58,000 bases of DNA from Cryptomeria japonica (taxonomy: Eukaryota; Streptophyta; Pinopsida; Cupressales; Cupressaceae), in NCBI RefSeq assembly GCF_030272615.1, contig NC_081411.1, forward strand, positions 828,686,897 through 828,744,896. Reading direction: 5' to 3'. The notes beneath the pieces were generated by a model. It was not told the origin of the DNA and searched no databases. It worked only from the letters and a program-made list of their open reading frames with translations. Shown here in pieces: positions 1 through 8,638 of this stretch; within the stretch, counting starts at the first letter, position 1; the number at the start of each line of letters is the position of its first letter. Made by a program: the position numbers and the translations under genes.

Positions 1-2298
1 CACATCAAGAGATTTGTTATGGACCTCAATAGGCAATGTAATAGAACCAATTGCAGGAGAAGAAAATGCATCAAATAATTTCACAATCACATCTGTTTTG
101 TCATATATCACTTGATTCAATTGCAAAGTAAAAAGAAATTCTTCAGTAATAACATTAACCATGCACGAAGGATCAATAAGCACTCCACGACAAGGTGTAT
201 TCTTAACTTTTGCAACTATGTATAAAGGACCATCAGGTGCCCTAATGGTTTCACTAGAATCAAATGTGATGGAAGGTTCTTTAGGGATTTCTTGCTGCTC
301 TACAAAGTTAATCACATTCGGAGTCATAGACACAAGACCATCAGATGAGAGAGAGGAATCATTGGCCTCAATTGCATTAGAGGTATGAAAAGGCAATGGA
401 TCAGTGAAAATCTGAAGATTTTGGTTAGGAGGAGCTACAGATGTGTTGCCTTTATCATTCACTCCAGAAACAGAGATAGTATTGTTATCAATCAAATCTT
501 GAATTTTACGCTTTAAAGAAAAACATTTTTCAGTATCATGCCCAGGCTGACGGTGAAATTGACAAAAAGCTTTGTTATCAAAATAAGGTGAAGTAATCTT
601 TGCAGGATCAATTTTTCTTATAGGAGGAAGAGTAAGCACATTTTGTTCCAATAACTTATTCATAATACTATGCAATGATTCATTCAAAGGAGTATACTTT
701 CTTTCTTTCTTGAAAAATTTAGAAATAGGAGGCACACCTGATGTTGCATTCACATTGTTGTTGATGATGTTTTCATTGAATTTGATGGAATCTCTGTTCG
801 GTTTAAACTTCCCAAATGGTTGTTGACTGCTATCACCCTTATCACTCGGAGCCATAGGATGTGATTGTTCCATTTGACTCACAGTCAGTTGATAATTGTG
901 AAGAGTTGCACACAACTGTTGGAAAGAAGTAAACTCAGAAAACAGAAGTTTGTCTCGAATATCTTTTTGTAAATTAGAAATAAAGATTCTTTGAATATCA
1001 TTGTCAGGCACTGGAAAATAAATTTGAGCATACAAATGCTTATATCTACCAATGAAATCAGTCACTTTTTCTTTAACACCTTGTTTACAATGCATTAAAT
1101 CAATCAGAGTAACCTTAGGACTTATATTGTTTTGAAATTGTTGAATGAAAGCATTTGCAAGTTGTTCGAAAGAAGAAATAGAATAGGAAGGCAACGAGCA
1201 ATACCATTGTAGGGCTTTGTCTCTTAATGTTCTAGTGAACAGTTTTGCAAGCAACCTTTGGTCATAAGCAAAATCGGTACATATTGTTTGAAAAGTCTTA
1301 ACATGTGTTAGAGGATCTCCTTTACCATTATAAAGTTCCAAATGCGGGATTTCAACATGTTTAGGAGGGATAGCTCGAACAATGTCAAGAGAAAGTGGGC
1401 TCGCAACATCAAATGTGGGCACACTAAACTTAGATTGATTCATAGAGGCAATTTGTTGCTGTAAAGAAGAGACAGTTTGTGCAAGATTGTTAATGGTCGC
1501 TTCAGTCGAAGAATTCATATTGGATGTGTTAGATTGAGATGGAGGTGTTATGTTATTGAAAGAAGGTAGAGAGTAAGGTGGTGGGACTCTATGATAATTA
1601 GTCATAGGAGATGATTGGACAGGAGGAACACTACAAGGAGGAATAGAATGGTTAAATGAAGTGCCCCCTTGCGTCATGTTCATTTGTGGTGATATAATAG
1701 GGACACTCATTGAAGGAATGAATGAAGAAGTCGGATTGAATGAAGGAAGAGGGTTAATTGAAGAAGAAGGGTTGCCCCCATGACTAGTAATCACGGGAGG
1801 AATGTCTTGTATAGAAGTAGCCATGATGTTTGATGTAAAGGTAGGTATACTAGCAATAGGAGTTGTCAAAGGAATAGAATGATTGACTTGAGTAGGAGGT
1901 TGTGTATAACCTAAATTTTCAACACAACTCTTCATAGGAATCACATTCGAATCCACAATGTGTGCAATACCAGGCAAAATATCAATTCCATTCTTATCAC
2001 TTTGAAGCATACATTTTAGACCCTCAATTAAAGGAAGAGCTTGACTATCAGGGTACTCATGAGACATCCATTGGTGAAAATCATCAAATTGGTTATCCAA
2101 TTTTGAAATTTGTTCTTCAGAAACCTCATGGAGAGCTTCTTCATCATTAGGAGGATTAGAGGAATTACCCATGTCCTCGTTAAAAAGGCTATTCAAATTA
2201 GGTTCCATCTCCTCAGTAGTTAAACCTTGGAAAGACTTAATTCTACGGCTTCGTCTAACGGGAATATTGTAAGTAGGGCTTATTGTTGTAAAACTCAT
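1..2298 (-). CDS. Ty3/Gypsy Gag-protease polyprotein, 3' part beyond window
   Basis: The frame is open without a stop for 766 codons from the ATG at 2298 to the window edge; an in-frame TAG lies just upstream (2304-2302), which supports this start. The N-terminal 250 residues are rich in Ser, Pro and Asn. A retrotransposon Gag core follows, with the typical ALQWY motif (Trp about residue 365). A modified zinc knuckle C-x2-H-x4-H-x4-C lies at residues 579-592 (CQFHRQPGHDTEKC), then the IQDLIDN tail common after plant Gypsy knuckles. A retropepsin-like segment near residue 709 reads LIDPSC, so the usual D-[ST/G]-G is altered, although related plant elements also vary here. Gag would form the virus-like particle and the protease would process it. 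It is read as an intact, possibly young gene. Reverse transcriptase should follow off the left edge. Confidence 0.88.
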   Translation of the reverse strand, partial: MSFTTISPTYNIPVRRSRRIKSFQGLTTEEMEPNLNSLFNEDMGNSSNPPNDEEALHEVSEEQISKLDNQFDDFHQWMSHEYPDSQALPLIEGLKCMLQSDKNGIDILPGIAHIVDSNVIPMKSCVENLGYTQPPTQVNHSIPLTTPIASIPTFTSNIMATSIQDIPPVITSHGGNPSSSINPLPSFNPTSSFIPSMSVPIISPQMNMTQGGTSFNHSIPPCSVPPVQSSPMTNYHRVPPPYSLPSFNNITPPSQSNTSNMNSSTEATINNLAQTVSSLQQQIASMNQSKFSVPTFDVASPLSLDIVRAIPPKHVEIPHLELYNGKGDPLTHVKTFQTICTDFAYDQRLLAKLFTRTLRDKALQWYCSLPSYSISSFEQLANAFIQQFQNNISPKVTLIDLMHCKQGVKEKVTDFIGRYKHLYAQIYFPVPDNDIQRIFISNLQKDIRDKLLFSEFTSFQQLCATLHNYQLTVSQMEQSHPMAPSDKGDSSQQPFGKFKPNRDSIKFNENIINNNVNATSGVPPISKFFKKERKYTPLNESLHSIMNKLLEQNVLTLPPIRKIDPAKITSPYFDNKAFCQFHRQPGHDTEKCFSLKRKIQDLIDNNTISVSGVNDKGNTSVAPPNQNLQIFTDPLPFHTSNAIEANDSSLSSDGLVSMTPNVINFVEQQEIPKEPSITFDSSETIRAPDGPLYIVAKVKNTPCRGVLIDPSCMVNVITEEFLFTLQLNQVIYDKTDVIVKLFDAFSSPAIGSITLPIEVHNKSLDV

Positions 2299-3447
2299 GC
2301 ACTAGAAAGAGAGAGAAGATTTTGAATTTAGAGGTAGCAATTTTCAGTAAAATCAGCCAATCTTCTGGATTTAAGTTGTTGAATGCAATCACAACAGTCT
2401 CCCGAAATTTCGAAAAAAATGTCCGGGACCGTGGTGCTCGGAGTGCAACACGGTCCTTGCAACTTTTTTTGAAATTTGCAGGGATGAAAGGTATGATGAT
2501 TTTAAAGCCAATCTGAAAAAATTGAGTGGTTTTACGATCTGTAGATAGGCCAAATTAAAGTTGTAATCTCAAAATTGAACCTTACCCAGATTGTCGAAAA
2601 ATGCAAAATTTGAATTTTGAAAAAGAGAGGGAAACTGAAATTTTGAATTTTATGATTTTAGAGGGAATGTCAAGAGCAATGCAAATTTTGAAATTCAAAA
2701 ATTGACTCAATTTCACGCAAAATTCAATTTTGAAAGCGGAAATCAAAGTTGTTGTAATTAAGCACTTAATTTCAAAAGTCACAAAATGCAAGAATTTGAA
2801 TAAAGCACTGAAATTTTTAATGAATGATAACACACTTTTCAGATTTAGGACAGTAAGAACACAATTTTGACACAAAATTTTAGTTTCAATGATTTTTGAA
2901 TGTTTAAAAGCCTTAATCCAAGCAATCACAAGACCAACTTTGATTGTTATTTTGAAGGTGTTAAAATTGATAAAATCAGCCAAAATTCTGGATTTTAGCA
3001 GGAAAATACAGTAAGATCTCGCTCCCGAAATTTCGGAAAAAATGTCAGGGACGATGGCGCTCGGCGCCACGGTCCTCGCAACTTTTTTCCAAATTTTCAG
3101 GGATGAAAGATATTGTGATTTTATTGCGGAATCCAAAGTTACAGCTGATTTGGAGATGTTTTGATCAGTGAAATTGTCGGACAAAGGTTGAATCAAGAGG
3201 GTTTCAAAAATTAGGGTTTTGACACTTAACCACTTAATTTTCAGAATTAAAGCACAAATATGAATTAAAAATTTGTAATAGAAGGGCAGATCTGAAACAA
3301 GCATTAACATTTAGACATTTCGCAGGTTCAATTACTAAAAAGAAAATTTAGGGTTTTTATGCAATCACCTCTAAAATTTTGCAAAAGATCAAACATGAAA
3401 ATGTAATCAATTTTTTCAGATCTAAGCATGAAAAATCAGAAAGGATG
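2299..3447 (-). other. Leader of element A, between primer site and gag
   Basis: AT-rich 5' leader of about 1.15 kb. It contains two copies of a roughly 100-bp module (about 2400-2500 and 3020-3125). Each begins with CGAAATTTCG, carries a GC-rich stem, then CAACTTTTTT and AGGGATGAAAG. The better copy has a 12-bp arm pair at 3049-3060 and 3064-3075 (10 of 12 pairs). Related modules occur in the LTRs of element E. A packaging or dimerisation role is only an idea. Confidence 0.6.
2582..3310 (-). CDS. Possible leader ORF of 242 codons upstream of gag
   Basis: A 242-codon frame on the sense strand of element A, ending about 280 bp before gag. In such AT-rich DNA a frame this long is not expected by chance. 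The product is basic and hydrophobic, rich in Lys, Phe, Ile, Leu and Ser, with no domain I recognise. It includes ARTVAPSAIVPDIFSEIS, an echo of RTVAPGAIVP encoded in the LTR of the same family. It may be a real leader protein, a remnant of one, or a by-product of biased base composition. No initiation signal separates these options. Confidence 0.25.
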   Translation of the reverse strand: MLMLVSDLPFYYKFLIHICALILKIKWLSVKTLIFETLLIQPLSDNFTDQNISKSAVTLDSAIKSQYLSSLKIWKKVARTVAPSAIVPDIFSEISGARSYCIFLLKSRILADFINFNTFKITIKVGLVIAWIKAFKHSKIIETKILCQNCVLTVLNLKSVLSFIKNFSALFKFLHFVTFEIKCLITTTLISAFKIEFCVKLSQFLNFKICIALDIPSKIIKFKISVSLSFSKFKFCIFRQSG

Positions 3448-3465
3448 TTCACGTCGGGTTCACCA
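3448..3465 (-). other. Primer binding site of element A
   Basis: On the minus strand the site begins TGGTGAACCCGACGTG, three bases after the LTR end. It starts with TGG, complementary to a tRNA CCA end, but the rest does not match the initiator-Met pattern used by the Copia elements here. I cannot name the tRNA. Element E has the same site with small changes. Confidence 0.6.
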
Positions 3466-3707
3466 AAATGTAAAGTGGAAAATCGCGATCGAACCCTAGT
3501 TGTTCTCCCCTCTTCCAACTCCGAGGAGAGAGAAGGGAGGTTCGCTAGGATTCGATGGTTTTCACTTAGGGGAGAGACTTTACATTCAAAAGAGGGGTTG
3601 AAACCCACAAGATCCAATCCCACGCAATGCAAGATTGGATGATAAATGTGTTTCAAGGGTTAAGACAGCAAGGCTACCCTCTTTCGTAAAGAATGTTGAT
3701 AGGAGAA

Positions 3708-3935
3708 TTAAGCTAAGCATGCATAGAAAGTGATAAAGATTCGCTTATAAACTGAGATAGGAATACAGTATGAAGCTGCGGACCTGGAATTAGCAGTAAA
3801 ATGTCGATACGGCGCTGTCCTACAAATTTGAGCAAAAGTCATCGGGACGATGGCACCCGGCGCCACGGTCCTCCGAAAAATCTGCGAAACGAAGGGGGAT
3901 CTGTTCGTCTCTGCACAAGGATTCCAGATCTTCAA
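3708..3935 (-). CDS. Small ORF inside LTR, shared with solo LTR B
   Basis: A 75-codon frame starting MKIWNPCAETNRSPF, in the LTR downstream of the TATA box. The frame at 6966-7163 in LTR B encodes a closely similar peptide, and the two differ by an in-frame 3-nt indel (RRTVAPGAIVP against RRTVCTPGAIVP). This could mean coding constraint, or just recent shared ancestry of two LTRs. There is no recognised domain. Confidence 0.25.
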   Translation of the reverse strand: MKIWNPCAETNRSPFVSQIFRRTVAPGAIVPMTFAQICRTAPYRHFTANSRSAASYCIPISVYKRIFITFYACLA

Positions 3936-4343
3936 TTTCAGCCGCGTACCTACAACCTACACACAGAAAAGCGAAGACGATTGGGGGGTTAGGGATTAGG
4001 GGTTTGCCTTTAGGTCAAACCCCAGTTTTGGAATTCACCAAGAAATGAGCAAGAGCTGTAAATGTAAATGACTGTAAAACAAGTACTAATACCTTGTTCT
4101 AAGGATGTTTGTATCCTTATGTGCGAAGGTTTAGATGTTGTATGTTGTATGTTGTAGTAGTATGTTGTATGTAGCATGTAGTATGTGATCTCCTCTTCAA
4201 TGGTTGAATCCTTGTCTTGAATGCAACACTTAGCCTTGAATGGAGACTTAGAAGGAATGCTTGAATGCTTGAATGCTTGAGTATAGTTTCCACGCCTTTT
4301 TCATCATGTATGTGTTATCTTCAAATGAGAGAGAAAAATGTAG

Positions 4344-4351
4344 TTTATATA
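4344..4351 (-). promoter_or_regulatory. TATA box of LTR A
   Basis: TATATAAA on the minus strand, about 325 bp into the LTR. The same sequence in the same context is kept in LTR B (6536-6543), as expected for the element promoter. Confidence 0.55.
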
Positions 4352-4673
4352 CTTGTCATTTAGGGCTGATAGACTGATTTTCCCGACCTTAGGCCGACCA
4401 AGAAAGTTAATTTCCAAATTGCAAACAAAAAGACCCGAGACCCCTTAGGAGACCGGGCCCAAAATAGGACCCAGGGACCAGGGCGCTGGGCGCTCTGGTC
4501 CCACCTCTCGGGACAGCAGGGTGCAAGGAGGTTCAGGCCAGGGTGCTTGAAAAATGCAGTTTTCAGTGTCGTGAGCAAGTTTCAGGGTCTCCATTCAGGT
4601 TGCGTGTTGTGTCGCCATCGTGAAGACCAAAATGCAGTCGAAATTGCAAGTGTCGCAATTTTAGGACGCTACA

Positions 4674-4871
4674 CTTTCATTACACTCTCCAAAAATGAAA
4701 TCTTTAATATATTCAAAACTAGCTGTGATCTTGCCATGAAACTTACCGACATGCTTATCTATCCAATCTGAAGCTTTGGGGATAATTTCACACCATTTCG
4801 TGCTCAAATGAAAACTTACTATAAAGAGTAATCTCATGTAAATGCAAGGTTGAGACACCATTTTCCCAACA
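4674..4871 (-). repeat. 3' LTR of Copia C, truncated by element A
   Basis: The first 198 bp of the LTR on the minus strand, starting TGTTGGGAAAATGGTGTC. It matches the start of the 5' LTR at 24071 downwards with scattered mismatches. The rest lies beyond element A, outside the window. Confidence 0.85.
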
Positions 4872-4885
4872 TTCTCCCACTTTTC
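4872..4885 (-). other. Polypurine tract of Copia C
   Basis: GAAAAGTGGGAGAA on the minus strand, directly before the LTR start TGTTGGG. This is the expected plus-strand primer position. Confidence 0.75.
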
Positions 4886-4925
4886 GAACACCTTGCAAGA
4901 GCAAAGGGAGTATCAACAAAATAAA

Positions 4926-5912
4926 TTAATTGCTAGGGGCCATGAGTCCCATAGATTCCGAACACCATCTGAACTTTTCTATGCTCACAACCTTAGTTAA
5001 AGAATCTGCATCATTCATCAAAGTTTCTATCTCAACCAACTTCACCCTATCATCTTGGACCATATCTCTGACAAAATGATATTGGACATCAATGTGTTTG
5101 GTCTAGGCGTGAAATTTTAGGTTCTTATGTAGGCATATCACACTTTGACTGTCACAAAAAACCATCATTACTCCTTGTTTTATTCTAATGTTTGAACGCA
5201 ATCCCTTAAGACAAATGGCTTCTTTACAAGCATGTGTAACTTACATATACTTTGCTTTCATAGTGGACAAAGCAACCACATCTTATCACTTACTAATCCA
5301 ACTAACTTCAACACCAAATAAAGTAAACACATAAGCACAAGTAGATCTGCTGCTATCAATATCACCTACCCAATCTGAATCCACATAACCATGAATATCA
5401 AGGGAAATCACATCTCCAACCAAATTACCATGATAACACAAAGAATACTCTAAGGTACCCTTCAAATATCTGAAGACTCTTTTGACTACATCCCAATTAA
5501 CTCTACCAAGATTAGACATATATCTAGAAAGAAATCGCACTACTTGGGCAATGTCTAGTCTAGTATAGACCATAACATACATCAAATTTCCAACAACACT
5601 TTGGTAAGACACTCCACTCATGTCTTCCATCTCTAATGGGCATGTAGGTAATTTCATTCCAACTGTAAAAGGAACACATAATGGTCTACAATCTTGCATG
5701 TTGAACCTTCGCAAAACTGAATTCACATACTTACTTTGGCCTAGCCATAACTTTTTGTTCACTCTATCTCTTTTGATTTCCATCCCAAGAATGTGCTTTG
5801 CTGCACCAAGATCTTTCATTTCGAATTTAGCAGCGATATGAGACTTTAGTTCTGAAATCGTACCTTTCCCTTTACCAATGAATAACATATCATCAATATA
5901 CAATGCAATGTA
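4926..5912 (-). pseudogene. Copia C pol, C-terminal RT and RNase H remnant
   Basis: This is the continuation of the frame interrupted by D. It opens with the reverse-transcriptase active-site box ALYIDDM (the YVDD equivalent), then the thumb region. The RNase H start is GYVDSDWVGD, with weaker remains of the later motifs (FCDSQSV, TKHIDVQYHFVRD). The C-terminus ends at a TAA at 4928-4926, 41 bp before the polypurine tract. Beyond 5286 several stops break the RNase H part. Copia RT and RNase H copy element RNA into cDNA; this copy is dead. The 205-codon open piece at 5286-5903 is its best-preserved part. Confidence 0.85.
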
Positions 5913-6535
5913 TAGGATGTAGTGTCTCTCCCTAAGCTATCTAGCTCTTTTGTACAACAATAGATCTCTTTGTTATGTCTTAGTCTACTTAATGTTGATT
6001 TGATGATATTTTATGATGTGATGACCTTATTTCATGATGTGAGACTAATTATGTTATTGCTTGGTTGTCTACGAGTGTCTTTTAGTGTCTTCATGATGGG
6101 GATGATGTCACATCACTCATTGCAAGTAGGATGTGCCGTTGCGATTCTCTATCACTTGCCTGTTATTATATATGGTATATGTTTGTAGCGTCCTAAAATT
6201 GTGACACTTGCAATTTCGACTGCATTTGGGTCTTCACGATGGCGACGCAACATTGAACCTGAATGGAGACCCCGAAACCTGTATACGACACCAAAAACTG
6301 CATCTTTTTGCACCTTGGCCTGATCCTTCCTTGCACCCTGCTGTCCCGGGAGGTGGGACCATGGTGCCCAGCACCCTAGTCCCTCAAGACCATGGCGCCC
6401 AGTGCCCTGGTCCCTGGCCCTATTTTGGGCCCGGTCTCTTTTGGGCATCGGGTCTTTAAGTTTGCAATTCGGGAAATAATGTTTCCTGGTCGGCCTAAGG
6501 TTGGAAAAATCAATCTATCAACCCTAATTGACAAG

Positions 6536-6543
6536 TATATAAA
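6536..6543 (+). promoter_or_regulatory. TATA box of solo LTR B
   Basis: TATATAAA about 350 bp into the LTR, in the same context as in LTR A. Confidence 0.5.
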
Positions 6544-6965
6544 CTACATTTCCCCTCCCATTTGGGGAGGCAAGAAAAAAAGAGGAAAATATATGCAAGC
6601 AAGAGGCGGAAGCGATATTCAAACATTCAAACATTCAAGCATTCAAGCATTCCTTCAAGCAATTGAGCATTCTAAGTCTCCATTCAAGGCTACGTGTTGC
6701 ATTCAAGACAAGGATTCAACCATTGAAGAGGAGATCACTTACAACATACAAAATACAGCATTCATTACACCTTCGCATGTAAGAATACAAACATTCTTAC
6801 AACAAGGTATCAGTACTTGTTCACATTACAAACATTTACATTTACAGCATTCTCATTTCTTGGTTAATTCCAAAACTGAGGTTTGACCTAAAGGCAAACC
6901 CCTAATCCCTAACCCCCCAATCATCCTCTCTTTTTTGTGTGTAGGTTGCAGGTACGCGGCTGTAA

Positions 6966-7163
6966 TTGAAGATTTGGAATCCTTGTGCAGAGACGAACAG
7001 ATCCCCCTTCATTTCGCGGATTTTTCGGAGGACCGTGTGCACACCGGGCGCCATCGTCCCGTCAACTTTCGCTCAAATTTGTAGAACAACATCATCTCGA
7101 CATTTTACTGCTAATTCCAGGTCTGCAGCTTCATCCTGTATCCCTATCTCTGTTTATAAGTGA
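6966..7163 (+). CDS. Small ORF inside LTR B
   Basis: A 65-codon frame starting MKIWNPCAETNRSPF, the counterpart of 3708-3935 in LTR A. It keeps the frame across a 3-nt indel and ends at ISVYK, ten codons earlier than in A. Function unknown; it may not be translated. Confidence 0.22.
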   Translation: MKIWNPCAETNRSPFISRIFRRTVCTPGAIVPSTFAQICRTTSSRHFTANSRSAASSCIPISVYK

Positions 7164-7804
7164 ATCTTTATTACTTTACATGCATTCCTAGTTCAATCAT
7201 TCTATCTACATTCTTTACAAAAGAGGGTATCCTTGATGTCTCAACCCTTGAAACTCATTTAGAATCTAGTCTTGCATTGTGTGGGATTGGATCTTGTGGG
7301 TTTCAACCCCTCTTTTGAATGTAAAGTCCCTCCTAAGTGAAAACCGTCAATCCTAGTGACCCCCTTTCTCCTTGGAGCGGGGAAACACCTAGGGTTCGAT
7401 TTTCCGCTTTACAATGTTGTATCATGGCTTTGTGGATGTAGGATTTGTAGGTACTAGAAATCGACTCCACCAAGCTTCACAGGTTTGAACATGTCTTATC
7501 CCAATGGAAAGTTGATCGAAGATGACATGAAAACCAATTCTACACTCTAGGTTTAAGATTGATCAGCCTTATCAGTCTTTGTGTGAGTTGTTGTTCAGTG
7601 TCGAGTGGTCTCTTGAGTTGCCCTTTGTTTTTGATTAATTAAAAACAGGTTTTAAGGGACCTGAAACAAAGATACATATGAAAGATATTTAGGAAAGAAA
7701 CAAAACACAATGGCTGCAAAAAACCAGCAAAAAGACCAGCAACAGAGAAAAGGACAGCAAGAGGCCAGCACGAAATTGGCCCCAAGCCCAGCATAAACAT
7801 AAAT

Positions 7805-8638
7805 TTAGAAATTCTTCATGGTTTCTTCTGCATCCTGCACCAAAAACATCATTGTCTTGGCCGCTTCCCTCAAGTCGGTATTTTCCTGGGCAATCTGGCT
7901 TTCTTTCATCTTCATATCCTTCTCCGTCGTAGTCTGCCTGGTTGTACGCCTAGGGGTCTGGTGGCTTAGGCTAGAAGTAGGAGCATCTTCAATAACTACC
8001 GGGTTCTTCTCCTGGTTTTTCTTTTCTAGATGATTCACCAGCGCATTCATGTTCTGGGAGGAGACTTTAAGAACCTGGAGGCTATGGTCCATAAGACTTT
8101 TCAAGGCTTTCTCATTTCTAGCCAACCGAGCATTGACATTGTCCTTATCCTCCTCCACCTGTTCCTTCATTATTTTGATGACGTCCTCCAGATGTTTCAG
8201 GTCACCTTTTATCAAATCTTTCTCCAGCCAGTCTTCCATTTCCATTTCCTCCTCCGCTTCACTATTCTCCATCTCCTCGTGCTACTTCCCAGAGTTGGAC
8301 ATGTTGATCAGCTTGTTGATCTTAACTTCCAGCTCTCTTTGTTTACCCTGCATGCTGGTAATGTTTTCCACCACCCACTTCTAAAAATTGAAGAATTCAA
8401 GGGTGCAATTGCGGACGATACCCAGAATTATGTCCGCAGAATCCTTGCTCTGATCCGTCTCCTCCACATTAGGGTTTTCACCTTCCTTAGGCTTCAGAGC
8501 CTCTTTCTCAGTTTTCGAGCCTTCAAGGTTAGGTTGACGATTCTCAGAATTGCCCCCTTCCTCTCCTTCCCCATAATTCTCCTCCTTGTTAATTCCCTCT
8601 TCTTCCTCACAAGGCACATCCTTTACTTTACCTTGCAT
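7805..8638 (-). pseudogene. Unrecognised acidic coiled-coil protein, two in-frame stops
   Basis: One 277-codon frame starting MQGKVKDVPCEEEEG, broken by TAG at codon 86 (8383-8381) and TAG at codon 119 (8284-8282). Both stops stay in frame with what follows. The first 70 residues are highly acidic and Glu/Lys-rich; most of the rest has heptad-like patterns (VEENITSMQ region, LKHLEDVIKIMKEQVEED, LVNHLEKKN). A Ser/Thr/Arg stretch (SLSHQTPRRTTRQTTTEK) separates two helical parts. I recognise no family. It lies in insertion D, AT-rich DNA upstream and no pol nearby. It could be a structural or accessory protein of a non-autonomous element, or a captured host fragment. Confidence 0.5.

Larger units (their letters stand above)
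1..4673 (-). mobile_element. Gypsy-type LTR retrotransposon A, 5' half (runs off left edge)
   Basis: Read on the minus strand, the order is 5' LTR (4673 to 3469), primer site, 1.1-kb leader and Gag-protease frame. The element continues beyond base 1, so pol and the 3' LTR are not visible. It is inserted into the 3' LTR of Copia element C: C's LTR sequence starts again at 4674, directly after A's terminal ...CTACA (plus-strand reading). The gag family and the protease type place it with Ty3/Gypsy; a Tat/Athila-like lineage is possible but pol would be needed to decide. Confidence 0.85.
3469..4673 (-). repeat. 5' LTR of Gypsy element A (1205 bp)
   Basis: On the minus strand the LTR starts TGTAGCGTCCTAAAATTG and ends CCACTTTACA. 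The complete solo copy B (6184-7413) matches it along its whole length in opposite orientation, which fixes both ends. It contains a TATA box (4344-4351), a GC-rich near-perfect hairpin with 13-bp arms (4474-4502), and a small conserved frame (3708-3935). No second copy lies in the window to form a pair. Confidence 0.88.
6184..7413 (+). repeat. Solo LTR B, same family as LTR A (1230 bp)
   Basis: Starts TGTAGCGTCC and ends CGCTTTACA, with a perfect 5-bp duplication ATGTT at 6179-6183 and 7414-7418. No internal sequence follows, so it is a solo LTR left by LTR recombination. It is in the opposite orientation to LTR A and clearly diverged from it. It carries a partly duplicated GC-rich palindrome (about 6355-6415), where LTR A has one copy. 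It lies inside D. Confidence 0.9.

Noticed and set aside
6184-7413. LTR B as the 5' LTR of an element using TTGTATCATGGC as a primer site
   Set aside because: The ATGTT duplication lies between the LTR and that sequence, so the LTR is solo and the sequence belongs to D.
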